Shown: in pieces, positions 26,648 through 33,915 of the stretch
How positions within the stretch are numbered: the first letter of the stretch is position 1
Layout of the letters: the number at the start of each line of letters is the position of its first letter
Source of the DNA: Hydrogenophaga sp. IBVHS1
GTDB taxonomy: Bacteria; Pseudomonadota; Gammaproteobacteria; Burkholderiales; Burkholderiaceae_C
Length of the DNA stretch: 64,000 bases
Direction of reading: 5' to 3'
Assembly (NCBI RefSeq): GCF_002127265.1
Contig: NZ_NFUU01000001.1
Span: forward strand, 1,240,001 to 1,304,000
Notes under the pieces: model-generated
Databases searched by the model: none
Told to the model about the DNA's origin: nothing
Seen by the model: only the letters and a program-made list of their open reading frames with translations
Position numbers and translations under genes: made by a program

Positions 26648-28570
26648 ATGTTCGATTCCATCCGCAATCACAAGAAGTACCTCATGGGCTTCCTGCTGAT
26701 TCTGATCATTCCGTCCTTCGTGTTGTTCGGTATCGAGGGCTACACCAGCCTCAACGAAGGTGGCGCTGCCGTGGCCACGGTGGACGGCAAGGACATCAAG
26801 AAGACCGAATGGGACGTGGCGCATCAGCAGGAATCGCAACGCCTTCGGCAGGCCATGCCCTCGATCGATGCCGCCCTGCTCGACAGCGAAGGTGCGCGCT
26901 ATGCCACGCTCGAACGCCTGGTGCGCGAGCGGCTGCTGGCTGCCGCGGCCAGCAAACTCAACCTCTACACCAGCAACGAGCGCCTGGCGCGTGAGCTGCA
27001 GCAAAACGAGACCATCGCCACCCTGCGCCGTCCCGACGGCACGCTCGATGTGGAGGCCTACCGCCAGCTGCTTTCACGCCAGGGCCTAACGCCCGAATCC
27101 TTCGAGGCCAGCGTGCGGGCCGATCTGTCGCAGCGCCAGGTATCGATGGGCATTCTGGCCTCGGGCTTCACGCCCCTCGCGCTGGCCAATGTGTCGCTCA
27201 ATGCCTTCTTCGAGCGCCGTGAAGTGCGCGTGGCTCGCTTTGTCGCGCGCGATTTCGCCGCTCAGGTGAAGCCCACGGATGCCGAGATCGAAGCCTTTTA
27301 CAGCGCCAACCCCGCCATGTTTCAGGCGCCCGAACAGGCCGACATCGAGTATGTCGTGCTCGACTCCGCGGCCTTGCAAAAGGCCACGGCGCTCAACGAG
27401 GCCGATGTGCGCGCCTATTACGACCAGAACGCCGGTCGCCTCTCGGGCACTGAAGAACGCCGTGCGCGCCACATTCTTCTTACGGTGCCTGCTGGCGCCA
27501 CGCCCGAACAGAAGGAAGCCGTGCGCGTTCGTGCCGCGGCCCTGCTGGAGCAGGTGCGCAAGGCCCCTACCACCTTTGCCGATGTGGCCAAGGCCCAGTC
27601 GCAAGACCCCAGCTCTGCTGCCAATGGTGGCGACCTCGATTTCTTCGCACGCGGTGCGATGGTGAAGCCCTTTGAAGATGTGGTCTTCGCATTGAAGAAG
27701 GGCGACATCTCCGATCTGGTGGAAACCGAGTTCGGTTTCCACATCATCCAGCTCAGCGACATCAAGGCGCCACCCCAGCGCAGCTTTGAATCGATGCGCG
27801 CCGAGATCGAGACCGAGTTGAAGAAGCAGCAGGCCCAGAAGCAATACGCCGAGGCGGCCGATACCTTCAGCAACCTCGTTTACGAGCAGGCCGACAGTCT
27901 CAAGCCCGCCGCCGACCGCCTGAAGCTGGAGGTGCGCACGGCCAAGGGCGTGCAGCGCCAGCCGCTCCCGGGCGCTACCGGTCCACTGGCCAACGAGCGC
28001 CTGCTTGGCGCGCTGTTCTCACCTGATGCCATCGACAAGAAGCGAAACACCGAGGCGGTGGATACAGGCTCCGGGCAACTGGCTGCCGCCCGCGTGGTGC
28101 AACACATGCCCGCGCGCACGCTGCCGCTGGCCGAAGTGCGTGAGCAGGTGCGTGAGCGCCTGGTGGCGCAGCGCGCGACCGAGCTGGCGCGAGAAGAGGG
28201 CGAGAAGCGCCTGCAGGCCTGGAAGGCCGGCGGCGCCGACACGGGCCTCGCGGCTCCGGTGGTGGTTTCGCGCGAAAACCCGCAGGGGCTGGTTCAGCCC
28301 GTGATCACCGCTGCGCTCAGCACCGACCCCAAGGCCCTGCCGGCCTGGGCCGGCGTGAGTCTGGGTGAAGAAGGCTACGCCGTGGTGAAGGTGGAGAAAG
28401 TGCTGCCACGCGATACGCGCAACGCCCAGCAACTGACCCAGGAACTGCAGCAGTACAGCCAGTGGTGGGCGTCGGCCGAGAACGAAGCCTACCTGGAGTC
28501 GCTGAAAGAGCGCTTCAAGGTGCGCATCCTGGTGCCAGAGCCTGCCGCGGTGAAGACGGCGGTGCGCTGA
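26648..28570 (+). CDS. ppiD: Periplasmic chaperone/peptidyl-prolyl isomerase PpiD (SurA_N and parvulin domains)
   Basis: A 640-residue inner-membrane-anchored folding factor. One N-terminal helix (YLMGFLLILIIPSFVLFGIEGY) is followed by a SurA-N-like chaperone region, a parvulin domain near residues 270-380 (RRARHILLTVPAGA... through GGDLDFFARGAMVKPFEDVVFALKKGDISDLVETEFGFHIIQL) and a long helical C-terminal part. PpiD sits at the SecYEG exit and helps outer-membrane protein folding. The ATG at 26648 gives the standard MFDSIRNHKKYLM opening. Synteny with hupB supports the name. Confidence 0.95.
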   Translation: MFDSIRNHKKYLMGFLLILIIPSFVLFGIEGYTSLNEGGAAVATVDGKDIKKTEWDVAHQQESQRLRQAMPSIDAALLDSEGARYATLERLVRERLLAAAASKLNLYTSNERLARELQQNETIATLRRPDGTLDVEAYRQLLSRQGLTPESFEASVRADLSQRQVSMGILASGFTPLALANVSLNAFFERREVRVARFVARDFAAQVKPTDAEIEAFYSANPAMFQAPEQADIEYVVLDSAALQKATALNEADVRAYYDQNAGRLSGTEERRARHILLTVPAGATPEQKEAVRVRAAALLEQVRKAPTTFADVAKAQSQDPSSAANGGDLDFFARGAMVKPFEDVVFALKKGDISDLVETEFGFHIIQLSDIKAPPQRSFESMRAEIETELKKQQAQKQYAEAADTFSNLVYEQADSLKPAADRLKLEVRTAKGVQRQPLPGATGPLANERLLGALFSPDAIDKKRNTEAVDTGSGQLAAARVVQHMPARTLPLAEVREQVRERLVAQRATELAREEGEKRLQAWKAGGADTGLAAPVVVSRENPQGLVQPVITAALSTDPKALPAWAGVSLGEEGYAVVKVEKVLPRDTRNAQQLTQELQQYSQWWASAENEAYLESLKERFKVRILVPEPAAVKTAVR

Positions 28571-28597
28571 CCCGGCAGCGGCTCGAATTGATCTGGC

Positions 28598-28603
28598 TAT
28601 AAT
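28598..28603 (+). promoter_or_regulatory. -10 box of the tRNA-His promoter
   Basis: A perfect TATAAT 12 bases before the tRNA-His 5' end, in the short gap after ppiD. No good -35 hexamer is visible at 16-18 bases, but the box is well placed for the tRNA transcript. Confidence 0.55.
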
Positions 28604-28614
28604 GCTGCTCTTGC

Positions 28615-28691
28615 GGTGGCTGTAGCTCAGTTGGTAGAGTCCAGGATTGTGATTCCTGTTGTCGTGGGTTCGAGCCCCATCAGCCACCCCA
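28615..28691 (+). tRNA. tRNA-His (anticodon GTG), integration target
   Basis: Cloverleaf with the extra 5' G of tRNA-His (28615), acceptor GTGGCTG pairing with CAGCCAC, discriminator C and an encoded CCA. The anticodon loop TTGTGAT gives anticodon GTG, and the T arm contains GGGTTCGAGCCCC. The last 50 bases (28642-28691) are repeated exactly at 35498-35547, so a mobile element has inserted here while rebuilding an intact tRNA. Confidence 0.96.
28642..28691 (+). repeat. attL: 50-bp direct repeat inside tRNA-His
   Basis: The left copy of the perfect 50-bp direct repeat runs from the anticodon stem of tRNA-His to its CCA. The bases flanking each copy differ, so the identity is exactly bounded. 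The partner is at 35498-35547. Tyrosine integrases commonly use the anticodon-to-T-arm half of a tRNA as attachment core. Confidence 0.93.
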
Positions 28692-28704
28692 TATAAACAC
28701 TGAG

Positions 28705-28740
28705 AAGCCTGCTATCGAATCGGTAGCAGGCTTTTTCTTT
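28705..28740 (+). terminator. Element-borne terminator behind tRNA-His
   Basis: Stem AAGCCTGCTA (28705-28714) and TAGCAGGCTT (28724-28733), with further weak pairing inside the loop, then TTTTTCTTTT. It replaces the original tRNA-His terminator, which is now beyond attR at 35559-35587. Confidence 0.88.
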
Positions 28741-28749
28741 TGGTGTTGC

Positions 28750-28771
28750 CTGTAGGCAATCTGTAGGCAGA
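28750..28771 (+). repeat. Arm-type integrase-site candidate, left copy
   Basis: A 22-base sequence containing two tandem CTGTAGGCA units 11 bases apart, identical to 35362-35383 and in the same orientation. It is 58 bases inside attL. Paired arm sites near both ends are expected for lambda-type integrases. Confidence 0.65.
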
Positions 28772-29075
28772 CGCGCCGGTTCCGGGTGCTTCGAGGTGTG
28801 GGTGCTGGCTCGTGGTGCGCAGGTGCAGTGCTCGCGCATCCTGCTCGGGACTGACGCGCTCAAACCGCACCGCCGCGCCGCAGAAGAAAAGATTTCCCGA
28901 GCCCGGGGCTGCTTCGATCCGGCAGAATCGAATAGAGGGGGTGTACCGCCCCAGCCGGCGCGTTACGGAAGTCGAGCAGGAGGTGGCGCGCCGGTCCTGA
29001 AAAATTTTTGAATTGCCAGACCCAGTGGCCCAGAAAATTCTAAAAATTTTCAGACAACAAAGGAAGCCATCGCAC

Positions 29076-29576
29076 GTGAACACCATCAGCCTCGCACTGC
29101 TCCTGCTCTGCTTATTGGCCTCGCCGAGCGCGCGGGCCGATGAGTGTGCGTTTCTCCCAAAGGGAGACCCGAAAATCGCTGATCTCGCGGACTCTGTGGA
29201 CTACCTTGAATGTCGAGCGTTGACCGACAAAACTCGGAACGAAGGTAAGCCGTTGACGGTACATCAGCTTGAGCAGATTCGTATGGAGTTCGAATCCGAC
29301 AAAACCTACAAAGACACCATCTGGATGCGTTTGAGGTTGGCAACACTAAACAAGAAAATCGACTGCATGATTGCAAGCGGCAGGATCGAGGAATGCCACT
29401 GTTTGGCAGAGCGCCTGCCAGTACAGGTTGCGTTTGTGGATTACCTTCGGATCATCACGTCTGCTCCTGGCCTCGATTCCGCGCAGTTCGGACTCAGCCA
29501 GACTGACTTTTCGAGGCTCAGCGGAATGGTGTGGAGCGTCCGCGATCAATGCCTTGCTACCCAGCGGATCAAATGA
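29076..29576 (+). CDS. Hypothetical secreted protein, element cargo 1
   Basis: A 166-residue protein I do not recognise. The N-terminus (NTISLALLLLCLLASPSARA before DECAFL) is a clear Sec signal peptide, so the product is probably periplasmic. The mature part has cysteines in DECAF, YLECRA, KIDCMI, EECHCL and DQCLA, consistent with disulfides. The start is GTG at 29076 with AGGAAG 9 bases upstream. G+C is visibly lower than in the host genes on either side, which fits recent transfer. It is followed after 10 bases by cargo 2, so they are probably one transcript. A role in phage or envelope interaction is only a guess. Confidence 0.7.
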   Translation: MNTISLALLLLCLLASPSARADECAFLPKGDPKIADLADSVDYLECRALTDKTRNEGKPLTVHQLEQIRMEFESDKTYKDTIWMRLRLATLNKKIDCMIASGRIEECHCLAERLPVQVAFVDYLRIITSAPGLDSAQFGLSQTDFSRLSGMVWSVRDQCLATQRIK

Positions 29577-29586
29577 AAGAGGATCT

Positions 29587-30048
29587 ATGTTTAATGAGCT
29601 GATCGTCGCGTCTCAGAGCGTCCAAGCCTTGACCTCGCTTCTGAAGGCTGCGAACTCACTGGCGAATTACAACGAGATCGTGGCGGCGGTTTCAGACGTC
29701 AACGTCAAGCTGATGCAGTCGAACGCTGCAGCGCTCGAAGCGCAGCAGACCATGTCTCAACAAAGCTCGCGGATCGCTGAACTGGAGAAGCAAGTCGAAG
29801 CGTTCGAAGAATGGGGCGAGGAAGCAAAGGCGTATGGAGTTGTCGAAGTTGCACATGGAGTGTTTGCTGCTGTTCCTCATGAGCGTGCAGGTAACCTTCA
29901 AGCGACGCAGAAACTGTGCCTGAATTGTTTCAATCAGCGGACCAAGTCCATCCTTCAACAGTCGCACGAGGACCGGCGGGAGATCGGACTCGCATGTCAC
30001 CGTTGCAAAGCCAAAGTGGTCTTTCGCTATTACGTTGACGCGGTTTGA
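29587..30048 (+). CDS. Coiled-coil plus zinc-ribbon prophage-type protein, element cargo 2
   Basis: A 153-residue protein. Residues about 1-80 form an amphipathic helix and coiled coil (VNVKLMQSNAAALEAQQTM, then SRIAELEKQVEAFEEW). The C-terminal third is a zinc ribbon with two CxxC pairs (CLNCFNQ and CHRCKAK) around KSILQQ. Proteins with this layout occur as small hypothetical genes in many prophages; no function is established that I know of. The ATG at 29587 has an AGAGGA ribosome-binding site. It is a lower-G+C gene in the same unit as the secreted protein upstream. Confidence 0.75.
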   Translation: MFNELIVASQSVQALTSLLKAANSLANYNEIVAAVSDVNVKLMQSNAAALEAQQTMSQQSSRIAELEKQVEAFEEWGEEAKAYGVVEVAHGVFAAVPHERAGNLQATQKLCLNCFNQRTKSILQQSHEDRREIGLACHRCKAKVVFRYYVDAV

Positions 30049-30113
30049 AGTCGTGCCGCTGATTCATCCCCTCGCGCGCGCATGGTAGTTCTGTCGCATC
30101 TGCGCGAAGTAGT

Positions 30114-30126
30114 AACCCATTGGGTT
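30114..30126. promoter_or_regulatory. ACCCA-N-TGGGT palindrome, left copy
   Basis: A perfect inverted repeat, AACCCA-T-TGGGTT, between the convergent cargo and replication genes. The same ACCCA-N-TGGGT core is part of the palindrome at 35421-35435 before the integrase gene. It may be a binding site for an element-encoded HTH protein. Confidence 0.4.
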
Positions 30127-30149
30127 TGATAAATCCTAGTGCTGGGCAT

Positions 30150-30244
30150 GTGCATGTGTGCACCCCCTATAGGGTGGTGCACTGCACGCACACTTTTTTG
30201 CCCTTTGTGCGCACAGTGCATGCACATGAATGCACCGCTTGCAC
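30150..30244. other. Putative replication origin with TGCAC/GTGCA iterons
   Basis: In 95 bases there are at least eight TGCAC or GTGCA pentamers (30150, 30158, 30177, 30183, 30216, 30221, 30231, 30240). They include an inverted pair GTGCACC...GGTGCAC around CCCTATAGGG (30158-30182), a GTGCATGCAC palindrome (30216-30225) and an A/T-rich TTTTTT tract between them. The cluster abuts the 3' end of the replication gene. Satellite and plasmid origins are often repeat clusters bound by the adjacent initiator; the function here is inferred. Confidence 0.6.
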
Positions 30245-30248
30245 CTGA

Positions 30249-32237
30249 CTAGACGCCTGTGGAACCTGCAGCAGTTGCCTTCTCGAACTGCAAAACGGGA
30301 AAGAGGTTGCCCGGGTAAATGATCCCTTCAACGCTGGTCAGCGTTCCTGCATCGATGAGACGATCGACGCTGCGCGTGACGGTCGTTCGATTGAACTCAA
30401 GTTCCAAGCTCTTCACGAGGTCCTTTTTCATGATCCCGTTTGGATGCCCTCGCATGACCCTGACCACGGCCAGCGCTCCATCTGGCAGGGGCTTGCCTTG
30501 CTGCTTCTTTGGGGCCGCAGTAGGTTGCACAACACACGAGGTGACCGGCGCCCCCCACTTGCTTTGACCTAGCGTGAGGGTCTGCAGCCTGAACCCGCAG
30601 CGCTGTCCCTTGGTGGGCAGGTCCCGCTGCTTGGTGACCTCGAAGCATCTGCCGGCAGGCGTGTCCGTTACCTCAATCTCAGTGTCCACAGCGGCGCGGA
30701 TGCCCGACCATCCTCGGGCGCCCTTGCTCTGATCCTTGCCGCCGTGGTGGATCAGTGCGACATGCGCCCCGCATTCGGTTCGGATGCGGTCGATTCGACG
30801 CACCACCAGCCCCATGTCTTGACCCGCATTCTCGTTGGCACCAGCGCTCAGGCGCGATAGGGTGTCGCCGATGATGAGCCTGCATCGTTGCCCAGTCTGT
30901 TCCTCCAGGTCCCTTACCGCTCGGACGATGGCGTCCGTGTCCGCGTCCCCGTCGAACAGGTCAATCGGGTCCTGCACGATGGCGAAATGGGGCACCCGCA
31001 CGCCGTGGTGCAGCTGATAGGCCTGCACCCGACTGCGCACCGATGATGGGCTCTCGGCCGCGAGATAGACCACGAGGCCCGGCTCCGTTTGTCTTCCCAT
31101 CCAAGGAACGCCGCGAGCCACTGCACAAGCCGCATCGAGCAGCACGAAAGTTTTTCCCGCGTTGCTGTCGCCGTACCAAAGGGAGGAGTCCCCCAAGGTC
31201 AGCAGTCCTTGGATCAGTTCATCGGGCGGCTGGAAGGCCTCAGGAAGGGCATCCGCGAAGACGATCGACAGTGCATGCGGTAGTCGTTCATTCGACGGCG
31301 CCGCAGCGCTGGCGGTGAACATCTGCGAAACGTCAAGCGGTGGCCGAGTCCAGCCATAGCACTGCGCCAGATGGAAGATTGACGCCGGACCCACGGCGTT
31401 CTCTTTATCACTTTGGAAGCTGCCCCATTGCTGTGCGACTGCCTTGTCGCCGGGGTACTTGCTCGGATCGCCAGCGCTCCAGGCGCGCCACATCTCATGG
31501 GCTCGTTCCACCTGTCCGGTTGCTTCGCCTTGGGCCTTCAACGCGAATCCGGTGCGGACCCATTCGTCTCGGGAGCACGATGGGGGGATGGCACTGAGCG
31601 CACTGCTCAGGTCGTTCCAGTCTGCAGCGCCTATCCCAACGCGTGCCGCCGAGTGCGACACCACGGGCGAGTTTGTGCGACGGCGTAGCGGCTCGATACG
31701 CGCGCGAACGAAACCGGCAAGGCATACCGGCTCGCCGTGGCCCTCATCACCGGTAACGGTGAAAAAGCGGCGCCCGCTGTAGGCTTCGACGCCTGACCCG
31801 TCCGCGCCCATGTTGTCGATGCGTTCGCCGCGCCCGATGGCGTGCCATCCCTTTCCGCTGGGGCTGCGCTCCACATATCCGGGCAGATCGGGCACGAGGT
31901 GAGCCAATCCATTGGTATCCACCTTGTCGAGGTCAATTCCTTGCCATCCGTCACCCAGTGCAAAGCCCACGCCATCGAACCTCCCCGCCTGCAGCGCTGC
32001 GATCGCCTGCTCAAAGGTTCCCATGTGTTCTAGGTCCTCTGGCGAGTCGAGAGTCCCGGAACGGGGAGCACCCGAAACATAGAAAGGCTTTTTTGCACGG
32101 TGCAGCAGCCAGCGCTTTGCGTTTCTCATCGCTTCCGGGACATTGCGCATCAGGCGTTGCGCAAGTGTGGTCTCGAATGGGGCGCCTGAAAGCCATAGGG
32201 GCAGCGAGGTTGTCGAGTCTGAGGAATGGGTGCTCAT
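30249..32237 (-). CDS. Primase-polymerase/helicase replication protein (PriCT_2 and RecA-like ATPase)
   Basis: A 662-residue multi-domain replication protein. The N-terminal third resembles archaeo-eukaryotic primase-polymerases, with the catalytic acidic pair in GIDLDKV (near residue 100) and the SGKGWHAIGRGE segment. A PriCT_2-like helical domain follows (SALSAIPPSCSRDEWVRTGFALKA). Then comes a RecA/RepA-type ATPase with Walker A GDSNAGKTFV (near residue 355), Walker B CRLIIGDTLS and LIHHGGKD. A winged-helix-like end (IMKKDLVKSLELEFNRTTVTRSVDRLIDAGTL) may bind origin DNA. The start at 32237 overlaps the previous stop as ATGA; the longer frame upstream is inside that gene. Comparable in plan to P4 alpha-type initiators. 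Confidence 0.85.
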   Translation of the reverse strand: MSTHSSDSTTSLPLWLSGAPFETTLAQRLMRNVPEAMRNAKRWLLHRAKKPFYVSGAPRSGTLDSPEDLEHMGTFEQAIAALQAGRFDGVGFALGDGWQGIDLDKVDTNGLAHLVPDLPGYVERSPSGKGWHAIGRGERIDNMGADGSGVEAYSGRRFFTVTGDEGHGEPVCLAGFVRARIEPLRRRTNSPVVSHSAARVGIGAADWNDLSSALSAIPPSCSRDEWVRTGFALKAQGEATGQVERAHEMWRAWSAGDPSKYPGDKAVAQQWGSFQSDKENAVGPASIFHLAQCYGWTRPPLDVSQMFTASAAAPSNERLPHALSIVFADALPEAFQPPDELIQGLLTLGDSSLWYGDSNAGKTFVLLDAACAVARGVPWMGRQTEPGLVVYLAAESPSSVRSRVQAYQLHHGVRVPHFAIVQDPIDLFDGDADTDAIVRAVRDLEEQTGQRCRLIIGDTLSRLSAGANENAGQDMGLVVRRIDRIRTECGAHVALIHHGGKDQSKGARGWSGIRAAVDTEIEVTDTPAGRCFEVTKQRDLPTKGQRCGFRLQTLTLGQSKWGAPVTSCVVQPTAAPKKQQGKPLPDGALAVVRVMRGHPNGIMKKDLVKSLELEFNRTTVTRSVDRLIDAGTLTSVEGIIYPGNLFPVLQFEKATAAGSTGV

Positions 32238-32941
32238 CGTTCGCCGCCTTCCACCAGCGTACTGAGGCGCCGAATAGCCGCCTCTGCGTTTCTCCCCACT
32301 GGTCTTGGGAATCCCAAAGCCCTCATGCTCAGGTAGAGGCGTGCGGTGTACTCTTCTCGCGCTGAAATGTCGCGCGGATCGAGAACCCTCTCGCACCCCG
32401 CCGGCCCGTCCAATAGAAAGCGACCCTCGATGAGGTAGCGACGGTCGATGCCCGATTCTTCGAGCAGGTGCTCGCGCTGCATGGCGCGGTCCAGTGAAGC
32501 GTGGTGCTTGGCATATCCGACCAAGGTGCCCGGCACAGTTGCCCAGTAGGCCCTTCCTGGCCTGCTTTGAACAGTTGTCAATTCAAACGCCATGCGCTCC
32601 AAGCGATCTCGGAATCGGTTGGCACCAGGGCTCGTGTAGCAGCGTTGCCCTCTGCGTTCTGTCTTTTTGAGGCAATGCGAGGCAAGGCGTTGAATGGCAG
32701 TGCGGGACCTCGTGCCGCGCAGTTCGCGCTCAAGCTCAGCATGGCGCTCGGCCCTTTTGAACGCATCCCATACTGCCCACTCCGCTGGCGACGCATGCAC
32801 GCCTGGGCAGTCGGGCTCGCGGTTTACAGAGGGGTTCCAATGTGGCACATTGAGGGTGTTTGGTGCTTTGGTATCTGCGCTCGGCCCGGTTGCACCCGGG
32901 CCGTTCGCTTTTGCGGGGCCTGTTCGTCGATGGTCGGTCAT
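32234..32941 (-). CDS. Hypothetical protein of the element's replication operon
   Basis: A 235-residue protein that I do not recognise. The first 50 residues are low-complexity (Pro, Gly, Thr, Ala). The rest is basic and mostly helical, with RFRDRLERMAFELTTVQSRPGRAYWATVPGTL in the middle and RLYLSMRALGFPRPVGRNAEAAIRRLSTLVEGG at the end. It is fused by ATGA overlaps to the AlpA-like gene before it (32938-32941) and the primpol gene after it (32234-32237), so it is translated with them. A replication or regulatory accessory role is inferred only from that. Confidence 0.7.
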   Translation of the reverse strand: MTDHRRTGPAKANGPGATGPSADTKAPNTLNVPHWNPSVNREPDCPGVHASPAEWAVWDAFKRAERHAELERELRGTRSRTAIQRLASHCLKKTERRGQRCYTSPGANRFRDRLERMAFELTTVQSRPGRAYWATVPGTLVGYAKHHASLDRAMQREHLLEESGIDRRYLIEGRFLLDGPAGCERVLDPRDISAREEYTARLYLSMRALGFPRPVGRNAEAAIRRLSTLVEGGER

Positions 32942-33147
32942 TGCACGACCCCCAAGACGCGGCGCAGGTCGGCCACAGGCCAAGCGAGGCGACCATTCAC
33001 GCGGATCGGGCGCACTGGACCATGCTCCCGACATGCCCACTCTCGAAGAGTCTGCGGCCGGCGGTTCAGGTAGTGGGCTGCGGCAGCAGTGTCCACAGCA
33101 GGTCGTGTGATCTGTTCAAGAGGTTGGAACTGTGTATCGGTCTTCAT
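32938..33147 (-). CDS. AlpA/excisionase-like helix-turn-helix protein
   Basis: A 69-residue DNA-binding protein. The core RPAVDTAAAAHYLNRRPQTLREWACREHGPVRPIRVNGRLAWPVADLRRVLGV is a MerR-like winged HTH of the kind found in AlpA and Xis proteins of prophages and islands. Such proteins direct excision and switch on integrase or replication genes. The ATG at 33147 starts MKTDTQFQ; a longer frame begins at 33177. It heads the replication operon and reads out of the repeat-rich control region, whose dyads are candidate binding sites. Its stop overlaps the next start. Confidence 0.75.
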   Translation of the reverse strand: MKTDTQFQPLEQITRPAVDTAAAAHYLNRRPQTLREWACREHGPVRPIRVNGRLAWPVADLRRVLGVVQ

Positions 33148-33284
33148 TGGGTGGCACCCTTTGTGATTGAGGAACAAGACCTCAATGTGTGGGTGCTACC
33201 AGTAGCAGGGGAAGTTAGTGGCGAGGCCTCAGGCATGGCCTGCTATTCACGCGCGAGGGTGCTACTCGTCGCAAGGTAGCACCT
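33148..33284. promoter_or_regulatory. Repeat-rich control region of the element
   Basis: The 137-base gap between the two minus-strand operons holds GGTGCTAC at 33192-33199 and 33258-33265 and its inverse GTAGCACC at 33276-33283 (forming a hairpin with 33258-33265). Also present are a TGCTA-CCAG-TAGCA dyad at 33195-33208 and the inverted repeat TTGAGG...CCTCAA at 33167-33185 next to the AlpA-like start. The hairpin arm abuts the stop of the upstream gene. It must contain the replication promoter, unless that gene is read through from the integrase operon. Confidence 0.6.
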
Positions 33285-33914
33285 TCACTTAGCACTTGGC
33301 CAAGGGGACCTAATTGCTGCTGTGACGCACCTCTTTTGGACGGTTCGCCGGGACACTCCCAAGTGTTCTGCAACCGCCACCTGAGTACACCCCTCGCTGA
33401 GCATGCGCTTGCCTTCTGCGATTTGTTCTGCGTTGAGCGCTTTCGGGGCTGGGGATGAGGACGTAAGCCCGCGCACCTTCTGAGAGTAGGTGAACCCGCC
33501 CGGCATCAGCCATGCGTCGAGTTCTGAAACCTTCACCAAATCAAGGTCGCGCACCTGCCGGTTCCGGTCGAGGCGTTGGCGCATTCCGCTGGGTCCAAAT
33601 GCTTCCGATCCTTTCAGCCGTTGTCGCTCTTCGGAGGTTGGCGCTTCAATTGGGAGCCGTGTGGCTCCATCGTAGGCGGCCAATGTCCCGGTTGCCCATG
33701 CTTCACACATTCTGAGGTGATATGCCTTCTGCTTGCTGTCATCCCCGTCGCTAAGTCTTGTGGCAGCATCTTGCATGGCCACAAATCCAGCGGACTCATG
33801 AGTCGCCAGGCGCGCGTTCAAGGCCTCAAAGAACCCGCCGGGTCGAAGTTTGCTGCGCTCCGAATGATGTTCGGCCATTGCTTCAAATTGAACTGGTGTT
33901 AGGTTGGATTTCAT
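33285..33914 (-). CDS. HTH protein co-translated with the integrase
   Basis: A 209-residue protein of unknown function. The N-terminal two thirds is helical and charged (LTPVQFEAMAEHHSERSKLRPGGFFEALNARLATHESAGF). The last 50 residues form a resolvase/Hin-like HTH: LNAEQIAEGKRMLSEGCTQVAVAEHLGVSRRTVQKR. The ATG (33914-33912) follows the integrase stop by one base, so the two are translated as a unit. This arrangement suggests a directionality or copy-control partner of the integrase, though that is inference. The stop lies beside a hairpin in the control region. Confidence 0.72.
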   Translation of the reverse strand: MKSNLTPVQFEAMAEHHSERSKLRPGGFFEALNARLATHESAGFVAMQDAATRLSDGDDSKQKAYHLRMCEAWATGTLAAYDGATRLPIEAPTSEERQRLKGSEAFGPSGMRQRLDRNRQVRDLDLVKVSELDAWLMPGGFTYSQKVRGLTSSSPAPKALNAEQIAEGKRMLSEGCTQVAVAEHLGVSRRTVQKRCVTAAIRSPWPSAK

Positions 33915-33915
33915 T

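Larger units (their letters stand above)
28692..29075. other. Left-end control region of the element (no gene supported)
   Basis: These 384 bases contain no open frame I would support. They hold a terminator (28705-28740), one copy of the 22-bp arm-type repeat (28750-28771) and an A/T-rich imperfect inverted repeat at 28997-29014 and 29036-29053, just before the first cargo gene. The small frames that cross it lack ribosome-binding sites and recognisable products. Confidence 0.65.

Noticed and set aside
28796-29011. A 71-codon plus-strand frame near the left end of the element
   Set aside because: No ribosome-binding site, Arg-rich composition and a terminator/arm-site context; no support as a gene.
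30150-30244. A CRISPR array in the repeat-rich gap
   Set aside because: The repeats are only 5-7 bases with irregular spacing and both orientations; no spacers and no cas genes are present.
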